From NCBI GenBank assembly GCA_935421135.1, contig OW285187.1, positions 11,433,929 through 11,497,928 on the forward strand: a DNA stretch of 64,000 nucleotides, given 5' to 3'. The DNA is from Bugulina stolonifera (taxonomy: Eukaryota > Bryozoa > Gymnolaemata > Cheilostomatida > Bugulidae). The first letter of the stretch is position 1, and every line of letters starts with the position of its first letter. The notes beneath the pieces are model-generated. The model worked only from the letters and a program-made list of their open reading frames with translations. It searched no databases and was not told the origin of the DNA. Of the stretch, positions 19,800-33,900 are shown piece after piece. Both the position numbers and the translations under genes were made by a program.

Positions 19800-21315
19800 T
19801 AAATATGAGGCATGATTTTGAAAATGATAGACAAATAAACTGTCAGATCTTCTTTCTTTAGACCATCTGGGCTAGGCGCTTAGCCTGTTTTAAGACTTAA
19901 ATAAACCTAGCAAACCATTGGCGAAAATTAGAGCTGCATGGAGAATGACAACCAAACCAAAGCCTAGACCATAAAATCGTTCTAGTCGCATCGATTGACT
20001 GTGAAGAGAGAATTAATTTCGCCACCCCTCCTGTATTTATAATAATATAAATTGTTTGACAAAACGTTTACACTTTAACAGGACTGAGAACACTTTGTAA
20101 ATATTTGTTAAAAGTATTTTATATTATGTTCTACAGAAGAAATTTCATTCATTACCGATACGAGTGATGTTTATTACCATACACCCTCTTCATAAGATTT
20201 AAAGAAATGTTTTGACTGACCTTTTGACAATGGGTCATAAATATATTTATGGTAGTAATCTACTTCCGTTATTCAAAATCGCTTTTTGTTCTCTCACGTT
20301 TAGGATTTATATAGCAAGTAAAATCTCATATCATTCATTTTCATAATCTAACTTGTTGAAATATTGTAAACTTTACTTTATTTAGAACCACATGGGGAAA
20401 TTAATGGGGAAACTGGTGTTTTAGTCGAATCAAATAAATTGCTTCATGTGGAGAATCCCTGAAAAAGTGCGCTGATCAAAACTTCCAGGTTTTTGTTTCT
20501 GTTTACCTGACAGGTATGGACCATATTTGTTGCCATGGTGAAATCTCACGCAATTACTAACTTTGAAAATATACAAAATATACATTCCCATTACCAATTT
20601 GCAACTGATAGACCAAGGATATTTTTATTGATGTTGTGTTCACGTGGTGTTCTACGGTTCTGTCAATTCAGCATTCACTTCAGATGATGATCGATGCCTT
20701 GTTTCTTGGTGACCAATTGATCGTGTTAGCGGAGTTTCTCGAAACACCTGTGTATTAAGCTAAATGCTGCTGGAAAAATTGCTTAAATTAGTGCAATTAC
20801 GCATGGTTGTAATATCCATTCCCAAAAAGAAAATTTGTTTAATTAATATAAATTTTTAAGAGCACAAGTTGACTTTCTCTTGGATTTCGCTATCGGTAGA
20901 AATTTTGCATAAGAGAAGCCCATGGAAGAACTATATTTATCTGTACTACATGTATTTCACAGTCATACTGGATTAAAATATCAAACCAGCTCTTGTAAAT
21001 ATTACCTATTCCATTCATCAATTTATATAACACTCGTATAGTGTTTCCAGTAACTAACTAACGTGGATGTGTTTCTGTCAGATCTCGATTGTTCAATCAG
21101 GGCTCGCACAAACGTTCTACCGATAACAAAATTCTTTTCACTTAGCATTCACTTTCAAGTTTTTGTTGTGATTACAATAACTATTAGCATCTGTAGCAGA
21201 TTCAATTTGATCCGTTTTCCTAACAAGTCAACACGGAAGTTTTGGACCGCAAGCATTGAAGTATAAGTCCATTCGATAAACGCACAGCCTATGTATATTT
21301 GCGACTGGTGCTGTT
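19800..21315. other. Intergenic region upstream of CSN1
   Basis: No coding segment recognised. It should contain the CSN1 promoter, but no TATA box or initiator can be placed with confidence. Confidence 0.4.
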
Positions 21316-24300
21316 ATGTCAATGATGTTGAGCCGGGGATCTCGTTCAGGCATTATGGCAATGGTATGTATAAAAAATAATGGCACTATGTAATACAAAA
21401 TAGACATATTGCAACACCTTATTAACTACATAGAACTACAAGCAACAATAAGCAACAGACACGGTAGGGGCCTATGCATCGCTCAGGTCATTTGTAGAGA
21501 ATCGTGTTTCCTCTGGTGCTGCAGTTGGCATCATCTCATAGCTCACCCAAGGCCTATCAGCTCTCTGCCTGGTTGGCATTGGATTCTCACTGTTTGACTT
21601 TCATGGTATATGCCGTCATGGTTATACCGAGCTAGACAACAATATCAAATGACTAATTCGGCCTACTGTAGGCTATGCTATTTCAGTTCAACTGCTTTTA
21701 AACAAACCTAATGTATTTGGCTAGTTTGATTAATATACAAACATGATTATCAATTGCGAATTGGTGTAACAGTATTTGAGTTCTATGAGTAACGAAAAGC
21801 TTAAATTTATATGCAGGTTCCTGAACCAATGCAGGTTGATGACGCGGGTGAGGGAGAGATACCAGAGGTTGAAGAGCTGCCTTCAGTGGAAAATCCGTCA
21901 TTGGTGAGCTTAGGTTTCCTTGTTACATCGATTGGCCTTGCCTGCTACTAACTTCAACTAGCAGAAGTATCCTGTCTTGACAAATTTTATCATATGCATG
22001 TCAAGTATCATTGATCTGGAACCAGGTGTACTACATATTACTGCAGTAGAGTTGTGTATGGTTGTATTAAATACATTGCACTACAATATGCTGCAAATGG
22101 CAGTATAACAACATCATTTGTATGATAGTGTATGCTGTGCTAACACTCCTTAATGCTCCAATGTATTGCATTCAGTTAATCAAAATTTGGTTGTTTTATA
22201 TTGTGCAGGATTTAGACACATATATGGCCAGCTACCAGGGCATGGCAAAACTTCAACGGCTCTTGTTTATTGCTGACCGGTGTCCTAGTCTGCAACATGA
22301 GGCACTTAGAATGGCCCTGACTGCGGTTATGCATACATATAATACTGGAATGTATCAGACTATCCACCGCAAACTCTCAGACGCTATAACCAGGCAAGTA
22401 CACAGTCTATTTATGTGCTGAGAGTCTCTCAGTTATCTGTAATTCAGGGCATTTAGTAATGTTTAAATTTATATCTGCAGTGGGTCGGTGTTACCAGATG
22501 CAATAGCAGGATTTATCCGTAATGTACCACAACTAGACTCGGCCTGGATTGATACGACATCTAAACGAGCTGCCCAGAAATTAGAGAAACTTGATACAGA
22601 CTTGAAGAACTACAGAGGGAATTCTATCAAAGAGAGTATAAGGTTTGATGGCTATTTCATGTCATGTGTGCAATGTATGTAATGACTCAACTTCGACTAT
22701 TTCACTGTCAACTGGGTCATGGTCTACTCTGACCAAAGAACATGGAGCGCAGCATAAATACACTCAGATAAATATGATGGTGATATACTTATAGGGTGGG
22801 CAGAGGGACAACATTATCATGGAATGACATATCTGCTCCTCCACTAAGCTTTATCTATAGTATACTGCGATGTAATACGAGCTAACAAATCCACAGCAAC
22901 GTACCAATGATTGGATATTTTTCCAAACCTTCTTGTAGATAAATTCATGGCTGATATTTCAAGTTCACTGGCGCCCATATCATTTATTCTTATATGAGTT
23001 TGACACAGGTCTTAATGCACAACATCTACAGTACATGGTATGGATTGTAGGAGAGCACAAGATGACTTGGGAGATCATCACCTTGAGTGTGGTGACCTAC
23101 ATAGTGCCCTTAAATGTTACTCCAGAGCCAGAGATTACTGTACCAATGCTAAGCACCTCATCAACACCTGTATCAATGTTATAAAGGTATAGTTATGTGA
23201 TACATATAGTGTAATTATCACTCTACATCAACTAGTGCCTGTTTACAGGCTGCGCTTGTCTTCCAATAAGTGAATTTGTCAGCTACTTGGCAATGACAGC
23301 CTGCAAACTCGTCAGCAAACACAGTTGGGTGTAATTTTGTGACTGTGAGGCAGCACAGTTTGTTCTGTATAGTAATCTATGCATGTGCTTGTAAGAATGA
23401 TATGGAGTGCTGTGATGTATGTACACAATATGGTAGTCTAGCCAAGTACATGTACATGCATGTCTACTGCAGGTCAGTATATACCTACAGAACTGGCCAC
23501 ATGTACTAAATTATACCAAGAAAGCTGAAAGTCTCATGGATAATGTAAGTTATTGCATAACTATAATATAATATTATGATTTATATGCTGTATATTACTT
23601 ACAGGAATATTAGGTAAATACTGCAGCTTGCAATGTGCTGTGGATATGTATGAGTAATAAGTATTTGATGTTATTATCAGTTTAGTAGTATCTAAACTCT
23701 TAAATCGAGATGATTTGCATTGTGAACTGTACTATTTCATTTTCAATGCGGTAAACTTGGTTGATATTGAGGAGTAAATGAGGATTAAAGTGGAAAACTG
23801 GTTTTTGAATACTTAGGTTGGTAACGACACAATTAACAAAGATTGGTGTGTTGTTATTAATATCTTTGTTGTATGTTATTGTTCTCACTATCAATAGGAG
23901 ATAAAAGCAATGGGAACCTCTGCACAGCCTGTCCCTCTGTTAGACTATGCTGCCGGTTTAGTGGAGTTGGCTCATAAAAAATACAAGGAGGCTGCCAAGC
24001 ACTTCCTCAAATGTCAGTTTGACAGTTGTGACTTCCCTGAGGTAAAGTATAGATGGGCGTGTGTCTAGAATCACCTTTGTCTTGTGTTATTGATGTAATA
24101 TAATGTTACGAGTCTGTATTGGACGGTTATAGTATTCCCTGCCGCTAACATATCATGTATTCTAACTCAACTGCCGTCTAATCTGAGACTAGTAGAGGGC
24201 ACTGCCATAGCTGTAAGTTGATACACTAAACGTTCCCATCTCAAATGGTCGATTTCATATTATATTCCTGTTGCTTTAGGTTACTTCAACAAATAGTATA

Positions 24301-27236
24301 GCTGTGTATGGGTCACTATGTGCATTGGCGACTTTTACTCGGGCCGACTTACATAAGAGTGTCATAGCCAACAGGTAAGTGTGACATGTTTACAATTGAC
24401 TCATCTCCACTCTGTTACCAAACCGATGGGGATTGATGCTGATGGCTCCGTAGTCGGGCCATCTCCAGTTGCAGCCAATTTTATTAGTTATACATGTATG
24501 TGAATGAAGTTACAGTAATACATATACAAGATCAACAGCTGACTGTTGGATGTAGAATATCTTCTGCGATATGGTTTCCTTGAGTTGTTTTCATGTGTAA
24601 CATTCTACTTCTACATATTGCATAATTATGCAAATATGCATGTACATGTATGATAACACATCATCTATTTTGGAGTTGTTCTTTCCTGCCCTCAGAATTT
24701 CTATAAATCATTGAGGAGATAAATCCAAATATTTGACACTAGCCTGTTACTTCTACATGTAGTTGCAGTTTTAACTCCATAAACTGAGATTGTCAAACTA
24801 GATTGTGTAAATAATCTCCAATATGATGTCATAAGGGGTTGTTTGTTGTACATGCTGGGTTATAGCATAATATGTGTAACAATCTGTGCTCTGTTTAGTT
24901 CATTCAAGTTGTTCTTGGAACTGGAGCCACAGATCAGGGAGACACTGAATGCATTCTATAGTTCTAAATACGGAGTCTGTCTCAAGATATTAGATGACAT
25001 GAAGGTATTTAAAGTGGGAGTAGCACCAAAGACTGGGTAGTCTTCCTGAGTTGTCCTCTCTTGTATGAGCAGAGAAATATAATTGGAAACCATTTATGCT
25101 AAATTTAGTTATTTATTTCTCTTTCGGCGCTAATATTGTTTTACCACAAGTAGTTATGTGTATTTTGAAAAAATACTGGAAATTAGGCTACCCATTACCT
25201 CTATTCACTCATGGGAGTTTTTAGAAAATATGAAGAAGTTGTCTTCTCATTGTAGTATACCCTCAAATATATGAGAAGTTTTCTTGCAAATTGCACTTTC
25301 TTGATGTTTGAAATAAAAAAGACAAGTGAATATATGTGGCTAAGTATCATGTTATTAAAAGTGTAGAAGGAATTTATAAACTCTTGGCTAGTAGAAAAGT
25401 TATTGAATAAGAGCCTTTCCATGTGCTTTATAACAAGGTTAACTGGGTTACTCAGATGACATAGACTGCCTTTGTTTGAGATCCATTTGTGGTAGATGAC
25501 ATCATCTGCTGTTGCACTGGCAGACCTTTTTGAATAGCTCTAGGCAAGTACTATTCAACAAGCTATTCAGCCTTTTGATTGGTTTTGGTCAATTTTGGAA
25601 ATACTCCCTCTTTAAACTATATTACTTATTCTCCAATTGTCTAGTATGGCATAAATGTTACTGTAAATAAAGTTCTACTGTTTGTTTACTGTTTATAGGA
25701 CAACTTGCTGCTGGACATATACTTGGCAAAACATGTAAATTATCTGTATACACAGATTAGGAACCGTGCCTTATGTCAGGTAGGTGTACATAGTACATAT
25801 ATATATCATACAATGTATTATACAGTGTACATAGTAATATACCATGCAATGTCTTATACAGTGTGCATGTTATGCCTTCCAATCGACATTGATAATAGTG
25901 TAGAAGATTATGCTATATTTGTTATAGTCAAATAGAACTGCTGCATTATAAATTGCTTGATTTGCATGTATCTTCAGTATTAAATTACTTACTTTAGAAA
26001 ATTCTATACTCTACAGGTGTCTTGGTTCTACTCAATCCTTATGTTAGAAGCTGGCAGCTATGTCTTTGTATCACAGTACTAAATTATAATATTGTTATCT
26101 GCTATCCTTACAGTACTTTAGTCCTTATGTGTCAGCAAATATGAACAAAATGGCAGAGGCATTCAACACATCTCTTGGTGACTTGGAAAATGAGCTGATG
26201 CAGCTGATATTAGATGGACAGATAAACGCTAGAATAGATTCTCATAATAAGGTAATGTATTACACTCCCAGATGTCTACTCGCATCTAGTAGTAGTAGCA
26301 GCAGCAGTGGTAGTAATAGTTGTATTGGTAGTGATAGTTGTATTGGTAGTGATAGTTGTATTGGTAGTGATAGTGTTAGTGGCAGCAGTAATGATAGTAG
26401 TATTAGTGGTAGTGGTAGGTAGTTGTGATGGTATCAGTGGTGATAGTTGAGGTAGTAGTGGTGGTAGTATTAGTGGCAATAGTTGTAGTAGAGGCGGTAG
26501 CAGTAGTTTTAGTCATGTTGAGTTGCTGTACTTTGTATCTCACAGGCCATTTATAATAATTTATATTGACAGATTTTATACGCCAAGGATACCAACTTGA
26601 GGCAGCACACATTTGAGAAAGCTCTTGCAGTGGGAGAAAATTACCAAAAGAGTGCAGCATTCCTTGTTCTACGCTCGGCTGTGTTCAAGCGGTGTGTGCA
26701 TGTGTCGGCTAGTATAACAGCAGGTAAATGTTTCGCAATTTATTACCCATTATTTTGCAAAATATGCCAGCACTAACAATGTAGGGTTAAGATAATAATA
26801 TAATGACCGTGTTCTACCGATTTACGGGTACATGGAGTTGGTAATGTTGCATGTAAATGTTCACTAAAAGCCAAGTGTAATTCACTTTCTGGTAGCAAAG
26901 TTTAGAAAGCCTACATAAACACGCAAGTCCAGAGAATGCAAGGATCACAAATCTTTAAATTTTGTTGAAGGCTGTTTGGGCTAACACTTGTTTTCATGTG
27001 GACATATATTACTATTACTTACAAGTAAGTAATAGTAATATGTCCACATGAAAATGAGTGTTAGTCCAAACAGCCTTCAACAAAATTTAAAAGTTTAAAG
27101 AACTTTTATATGTAGATTTTAGTAGCAAACACAAATTTGTATACAAGAGTATTTAGTAATCTGATGGTGAAGGTGATAGTATATTTTACATCTATATATA
27201 ATTATCAGTGTATGTTTTACAGAAGCTCAGGTTTGA
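21316..27236 (+). CDS. GPS1: COP9 signalosome complex subunit 1 (CSN1)
   Basis: Coding exons: 21316-21363, 21817-21903, 22209-22393, 22481-22642, 23051-23186, 23473-23544, 23898-24041, 24280-24374, 24899-25004, 25697/25699-25779, 26114-26251, 26573-26723 and 27223-27236; about 472 codons against about 490 in human. CSN1 is a PCI-domain scaffold of the complex that removes NEDD8 from cullins. Matches to the family include [70 protein letters not shown] and [16 protein letters not shown] (winged helix of PCI). A TAA lies in frame upstream of the ATG at 21316. Intron 3 has a GC donor. The last exon is short and its frame is set by phase; another frame there would give a basic tail. Confidence 0.93.
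26283..26500. repeat. AGT/GGT microsatellite in a CSN1 intron
   Basis: Degenerate TAGTAGTAGCAGCAG and GGTAGTGATAGTTGTATT units. The apparent Ser-rich or Thr-rich frames on both strands are artefacts. Confidence 0.8.
26955..27095. mobile_element. Foldback element with arms of about 65 nt
   Basis: TTTAAATTTTGTTGAAGG...TACTATTACTTAC is followed almost at once by its reverse complement, with only a few mismatches. The compact hairpin with almost no loop is typical of a foldback MITE or a recent inverted duplication. It lies in the last intron of CSN1. Confidence 0.75.
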
Positions 27237-27679
27237 GAATGTTCCACTGAAGAAGAAACCAAAAGAACCCTAAGGAGAGACTGCTCACACAGGTCGCATA
27301 ACCCTCAGTAGCTTATAGCCTCTCTTCCTGTTATATAACTGATGTAATGCCATAATTATTGTACACTAGGCTATCAGTAGGACTAGAAGTTTATTGCCAC
27401 AAGTAGAAATGGACATTTCAATTTTAAAACAAATTTGTGTAAAATATAAAGCCATTGCTAAATATTATATATAGGGTATCTGTTGGTAGGAAAATACATT
27501 ATACAATTGAAAACAATCTTGTAATGTTATTTACCCTGTATAATATAAAATAGAATAATACAGCCTAACTGTAACAAAAATACATGCAAATGCTTAGTAA
27601 AATCAATAAGAACACTAAAACATCATTTTCTTCCTAAAATACTCATCCATGTATGGCAAGTGCAGCATATAAGAACATT
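27237..27679. other. Intergenic, between the converging CSN1 and V-ATPase genes
   Basis: 3' untranslated sequence of both genes is expected here. A minus-strand AATAAA-type signal (TTTATT at 27390-27395) could serve the V-ATPase transcript; no clear signal for CSN1 was seen. Confidence 0.35.
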
Positions 27680-27990
27680 CCAAGTCAGTGTCAGTCCGAC
27701 CTAGTCAGGTGTGATTCAGACCTAGTCAGGTGTCAGTCAGACTTGGTCAGTGTCAGTCTGACCTAGTCAGGTGTCAGTCTGACCTAGTCAGGTGTCACTC
27801 AGACTTGATCAGTGTCAGTCTGACCTAGTCAGGTGTGATTCAGACCTAGTCAGGTGTCAGTCAGACTTGGTCAGTGTCAGTCTGACCTAGTCAGGTGTCA
27901 CTCAGACTTGGTCAGTGTCAGTCTGACCTAGTCAGATGTCAGACCTAGTCAAGTGTCAGTCTGACCTAGTCAGGTGTCAGACCTAGTCGG
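27680..27990. repeat. Minisatellite (unit about 21 nt) overlapping the V-ATPase stop codon
   Basis: Some 14 units of the type GTGTCAGTCTGACCTAGTCAG, alternating with CAGACTTGGTCA variants. The last partial unit supplies the TAG stop of the V-ATPase gene on the minus strand (27983-27985). Confidence 0.85.
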
Positions 27991-30900
27991 CATCAGTTGA
28001 GAGACGGGCTGCTGTTGCCTCTTTGAATGTGAAAGGTACAAACTTAATACCATCACCATAGAAGAACTTGCTGTTAAACTCTACCCAGTGGAGACGTAGG
28101 GCATGGAGAAAAGCAGAAAGACCCTCCATCATAAGCAACACGGCAACTGTTAGTACAGCAAAGGGGGCAAATGTAAGAGATAGCACAGCTCCTCCAGCCA
28201 TATTGCTGTTCATTGTGAACCCATTCTTCAGCACCATGTTCCACAACACTTCTGACAATTCTACAACGAGGGATATGCATTGACACCACTATGAACTTAC
28301 CAATGTAGAGATGTATATACATGCAATATTATATCTACATTATGCTCAAAATTCTCTGTTACACTGTATAGTTAGCCAGTGGTGTACTTACGGGCATGAG
28401 CTAGACTGAGAGCCCAGAGTCGGAGATAGGAGGCTGTATTAGAGACGCACCCCAAACAGTACTCAATAGTGTGGATACACTGATGGACTATGACTTCACC
28501 CATACCGTGCTCCTCAGTTTCTGGTTCATCATCGTCTGTCTGGCTCTACAGGAAGGATATTCAAATCTGGACTACATATATGTGCACATTTCCTGTAGAA
28601 AGGAGCCAAAGAGCTCAATCACAGCATGCCTAAACATGCTATAGATTGTACACATTGACACATTTTACAAGTCTTGGGGTAATTACATTACTAACCATTT
28701 GAGCCTCGACCCCAGCAGGATGATGTCCATTTCCATGTAGAGCTGCATTATCATCCTCATGTAGAGGTGCTGCTCCCTAAAAATATATGCATTATAACAA
28801 TAAGAATGCAAATATATATTCACTGTATATATTCCCAAGACAGTCGTTCCATCACCTAAATATCCGAGGGTCGTCATCTCATGACAAGGTGACTAATGTT
28901 GGAAAACTGATGCAGATCATATTATGCAGTAGCAGCGCAGATGTGATCAGGCGAGCTCTAGGTAGAATGAACAGCATCATTCAACCAGTTATCATTTGTA
29001 AGCGCAGCCAATTTAATTTTAGTAATTACTTTGCTCTTTACAGTACACAGTACAATACATAAAATATTAGATGTACATGCTTCGTTAATTTTATAAAAAG
29101 TATGATAGGATGTATTTAGCTAAATTTACATGCATTTAGGAAATAATGATCAAAACAGTAAAATTATTTGCTCATGCAGCCGGAATTGAGGAAACTAAAG
29201 GTTAGTAGCTGTAGACGCTAAGAGAAGGCAGTCATCCGAGAGAATAAGAGAGGACAACTTCAGCTATTGATCCATTACAGCTAATGGATAGCCATGTTGA
29301 TGGCTATAACAGCAAAAAACTTTTCAACGACAGCAATGGATGGCCAGCTTGAGGAGTTGCCTTGTCTTCACTTTTAATTAGAACACAATTTAAGGTTCAA
29401 CTACAAGAAATGTAGTTTGTTTGCTTTGTTTGAAAATTCACTCTTAAGGTGAAAAAGCAAGTCGTTTGTTTGCCTAGAGCTAAAACCAAAATGTAGATGT
29501 TTTTAACCCACAAACAACTGAGTTAGCCTGCCAAAGCTCATGACCTCCCGTTTCGCCGAGCAATTACACATAGATACTATAAAGGAGGCAACAACTCCAC
29601 ATTACTGGCACATTGCTGTGAAGTTGATAAAATTGGGAGAATTGTTGTAGGAAGTAGAACAATATTCTAAATGCAGTGTGAAGCTGCTTTACCTTATTTG
29701 GCCTACGCCCAGTTGCCATTACTGCTGCATTCTGACAGGATAATAACATGAATGTACATGTATACATTAAAAATTCTATAAGTAGTACAATATTGTCATA
29801 TTAATAGCTTTCTTCTTTCCATGACAGAAACAGAATAGGCAGACTGTAGAATAGATACTCTTTTACAAGTTAATATAAACACTCACATGCTTATTACTCA
29901 TACACCTCTGGATTCCAATCACAACAGGTTTAGTGATCAGCAGCCATGGGATACAAATTCCAGCAGCTCCGACCAAAATTGTTTGCACAAATTTCTACAA
30001 ATTAATATAGATTACATGACAGTAGCCAGTACCAGCAGTTAGCATTTTATCTAAGTAATGGTTATGACATATCTATATGAACACATGCTAGGTTACTGTA
30101 TATACTATAGTACATGTAAACAGTGCATGTGGTTGCATTACATATTTTGGAGTTGTCCCCTTATCTCTCCCACCACTTGGTTAGCAATAAAAGCTATAAT
30201 TTCATTGGTCAATTATTGAGCTTGTACATGTATAACTGAATCACAAAGAAAACAATTTATTCAAAGTGCATGGTGTTCATATTTGCTACTATTTTATGAC
30301 TATGGTGTAAAAGGTGTCTACTCTATCTTTCTATTAGGAAAACTTATGACGGTGCAATCGTAGGATTTCCATTGCTCAAACTAATATACAGCTCGCACTA
30401 ATAACGGCTGTGGCTAGCAGTGGCTGACAGTGCGTACTAAGTCAGCAGAAGCATTTCATAGCTCAGCTGCGCTTAAACTGCACTGAGTTCAAACTATAGA
30501 AATCCTGTGAATGTGTCTCAGAATACGGCGTTTTTGACATGATAAGATTCCACCAGACAATGTTCAATATAATTATATGATATGAACTGTTTGCAATGAT
30601 AGTTAATAGAAGCAAACATACCATGCTGGCCAAGTCATTAAATAAGACAAACTTAGGGTTGCAATCTGGGTTTGCATCTGAATAACTGAAGAGGAACATA
30701 TTGATGAAACCTACAAAATAGAATTGATAATTAAACTTGTTCTTTGAAAGAACTGTAACATGTTACCTTACCAGTTATATTATACATGTACATGTTTGTA
30801 GTACTGTGTATACTCAACACTACAATAACTGTAACATGTCACCTTACCAGTTATATTATACATGTACATGTTTGTAGTACTGTGTATACACAACACTACA

Positions 30901-33900
30901 ACTCATGCAGATGATTCTAAGTCGTTGGTAAGAATGGCCGCTGAAATATTTGGTAGAAGAACTTACCGACCAGGATACTGGGAGCACAGTTAGAATTGTT
31001 GAAGACTGTCAGCCACTTAGCCACAATCAGCAGCAACATATAACCAAAGATACTCAATATAAATATCATTTCAGGGATGAATTCACAGAAGATGCTCTTC
31101 CAGCTGCGGAAATATCTACATAAATAGAGGAGCAGACATGGTAAAGTGGTATATTACTCAGTTAAGAGGAGCAGACATGGTAAAGTGGTATATTATTCAG
31201 CTAAGAGGAGCAGACATGGTACAGTGGTATATTACTGAGCTTAGAAATGGCACCATAAGTACCTTAACCCATGGTCATCAAACAGTTTAATAGATCACAC
31301 CTACATGTAGATGGAACTAGCTCAGAGTAGGAAAACTATTTAGAGAAAATGGGTTGGAACCAATGCTAAGTGAGTGACATTTACATGTATATCCATGTAT
31401 ATCCTTTCTCTGGACAAACAGAAAGCTAGATATAATATACATGTACATATGCAAGTACATTATAATAGTAAAACACATATTGTATTACATACAACTGCAT
31501 AGAATATACTTACATGTGGTTGACAAAGCTAATAAGTAGACCAAACAACATTTGAAGAATTCCAACAGTAATAGACATCTTCATCTTGTAAGAATTGATG
31601 AAAGTGATCTTGTTGCTTGATATCATCCATATCTGCAAGTAGATGTACATGATCACAAATATTGCTCAATGAAATAAATTCTGTTAAACATATTGAATAA
31701 ACACTTGCATTATATTGAGTGCCAATATTAGAAATAACGGAATTAAAATAGTCGTCAGTATTTATGAATGAAGAATAGTTGATTATGAGATTTAGTGATT
31801 TTCACAGAATTGGTGCCAGTAATTGTGGAGCACAGAGTGATCACAACACATAGACAAAGATTAGATTACTATACTTTAACTTTAAGACATCTAACTAAAC
31901 ATGGTGAAACGTAGGTGCATGTGTACTGTGTTATCTAATTATTCTATCTGTACTTTGGATAGCCCCATTCCATAACTACATGGTGATACGTAGGTGCATA
32001 CTCTATCTGTACCTTAGATAGTTCTATTCAATCACCTTAGTGTGTAAATTGTATAGCTTGTAAACATGTATACAAGATCCCATATAGTAAAATAAACATA
32101 TAATAGGTAGATTTACAATGAATATCATAAAACGCTAACATTTGGTACACATGAGCTTTTGGTAAAAATCCAGCATGTTTTGCAAGGTGCGAATGAATGC
32201 TCAGCCATTGGCATTCTACCAAAAGCTGCACTCGTGTGGACCAGACAATGCACTAATGCAGACACATATACTCTAAATTGCATTTGTGTAACATGTATGT
32301 TACAAAGTAGTTTGTAGACTAACTTACAGGGTCGACTCCAATGGGATAGACTGTTCCTATTCTATCACCACTCTGAAGTTGGGTAAAGGCAGGTATGCTA
32401 TGCAGATCTATGTACCGTCTCCCATCAATGTATTCTGGGTAAGAATGTGTCATGTTACCTAGTTCCGTAGAATTTCCATCAACAGTTGAATTGCTATGGT
32501 TACCATGGCTACCTCTAGAAAGACAGGAGTAGAACGTAGACTGTACTTTGTATTTAGTTGAGTAAACTGGACATAGTACATTACGATGTATTACGGAATA
32601 TACATTCTACATGACTTGTATCGACTACTGCAATGGAAGTGTATGTATAAGTCGGGAACATTGTCTTAACAAGACTACCCCAATGGCATACAAATTCCGC
32701 TAACAAGTATTCTAACCCAAGTAGTTATTTGCTTGCATCCATAAAAAATCTGTATTCTTACTACAGAAAGGATTGTCTCCCCTTTTTTTACCAGTAATAT
32801 AACAAGCTTTTGACGACCTCGCACAATCACTATGGAAAATACCATGTTGGTGGTAATCTATGCCAGAATATTTATAAAACAATGGTAGCTTACCCATCTA
32901 GAGGCACTCTCCATGATGACCCAAACAGGTTGACAGATTTAGAGAAGAAGTCATTGTATATAAACCCTGTATAGATGGAGAACAGTCCCATGAGTAAGAT
33001 AATGTACCGACCTCCAAATATCATGTTCCATATCTGCAAACCACAAAACATTATATTAGACCACTTGACCTCTCCATAACACATTATATTGGACCACTTG
33101 ACCTCTCCATAATACATAATATTAGACCACTTGACCTCTCCATAACACATATTAGACCACTTGATCTCTCCATAACACATTATATTGGACCACTTGACCT
33201 CTCCATAACACATTATATTAGACCACTTGACCTCTCCATAAAACATAATATTAGACCACTTGACCTCTCCATAACACATTATATTAGACCACTTGACCTC
33301 TCCATAAAACGTAATATTAGACCACTTGACCTCTCCATAAAACATAATATTAGACCACTTGACCTCTCCAAAACACATAATATTAGACCACTTGACCTCT
33401 CCATAATACATTATATCAGACTACTTGATCTCTCCATAATACATTATATTAGACCACTTGATCTCTCCATAAAACGTAATATTAGACCACTTGACCTCTC
33501 CATAAAACATAATATTAGACCACTTGACCTCTCCAAAACACATTATATTGGACCACTTGACCTCTCCATAATACATTATATCAGACTACTTGATCTCTCC
33601 ATAATACATTATATTAGACCACTTGATCTCTCTCGTCATGCAAACGAAAACTAGCTGAACTCCTTAACTCAACTAATACATAAAATGGGGAAAAAGAAAG
33701 GTGGTTGGATCACTTCATTTAGCTATAGAGACTACCCAGTTATAAAAGTTGTTTCCATAATATCAACCTCGTTAGTACTTTGTCACTCCAACATGCAAAG
33801 CCCATGTTATAACGACAGTTGGTTGTTTCAATAGTTTGTATGACAGTATAGCCACTATATTGTAGAACAAGTATTGCTGGAATAGTTCCAGAACAAGTAC

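Noticed and set aside
26129..26422. Ser-rich extension of the CSN1 exon at 26114
   Set aside because: The conserved ARIDSHNK is followed by a GTAATG donor; the Ser run is translated microsatellite.
27223..27280. CSN1 ending with a basic tail ([16 protein letters not shown])
   Set aside because: It would need a phase-0 junction, but the preceding exon ends with one extra base; the phase-correct frame stops at 27234-27236. Not fully excluded.
32890..33411. 173-codon frame as a single V-ATPase exon
   Set aside because: Only 32894-33033 matches the family and follows a phase-correct acceptor; the rest is minisatellite.
33040..33635. CRISPR-like array
   Set aside because: Units are contiguous tandem copies without unique spacers, in an animal intron.
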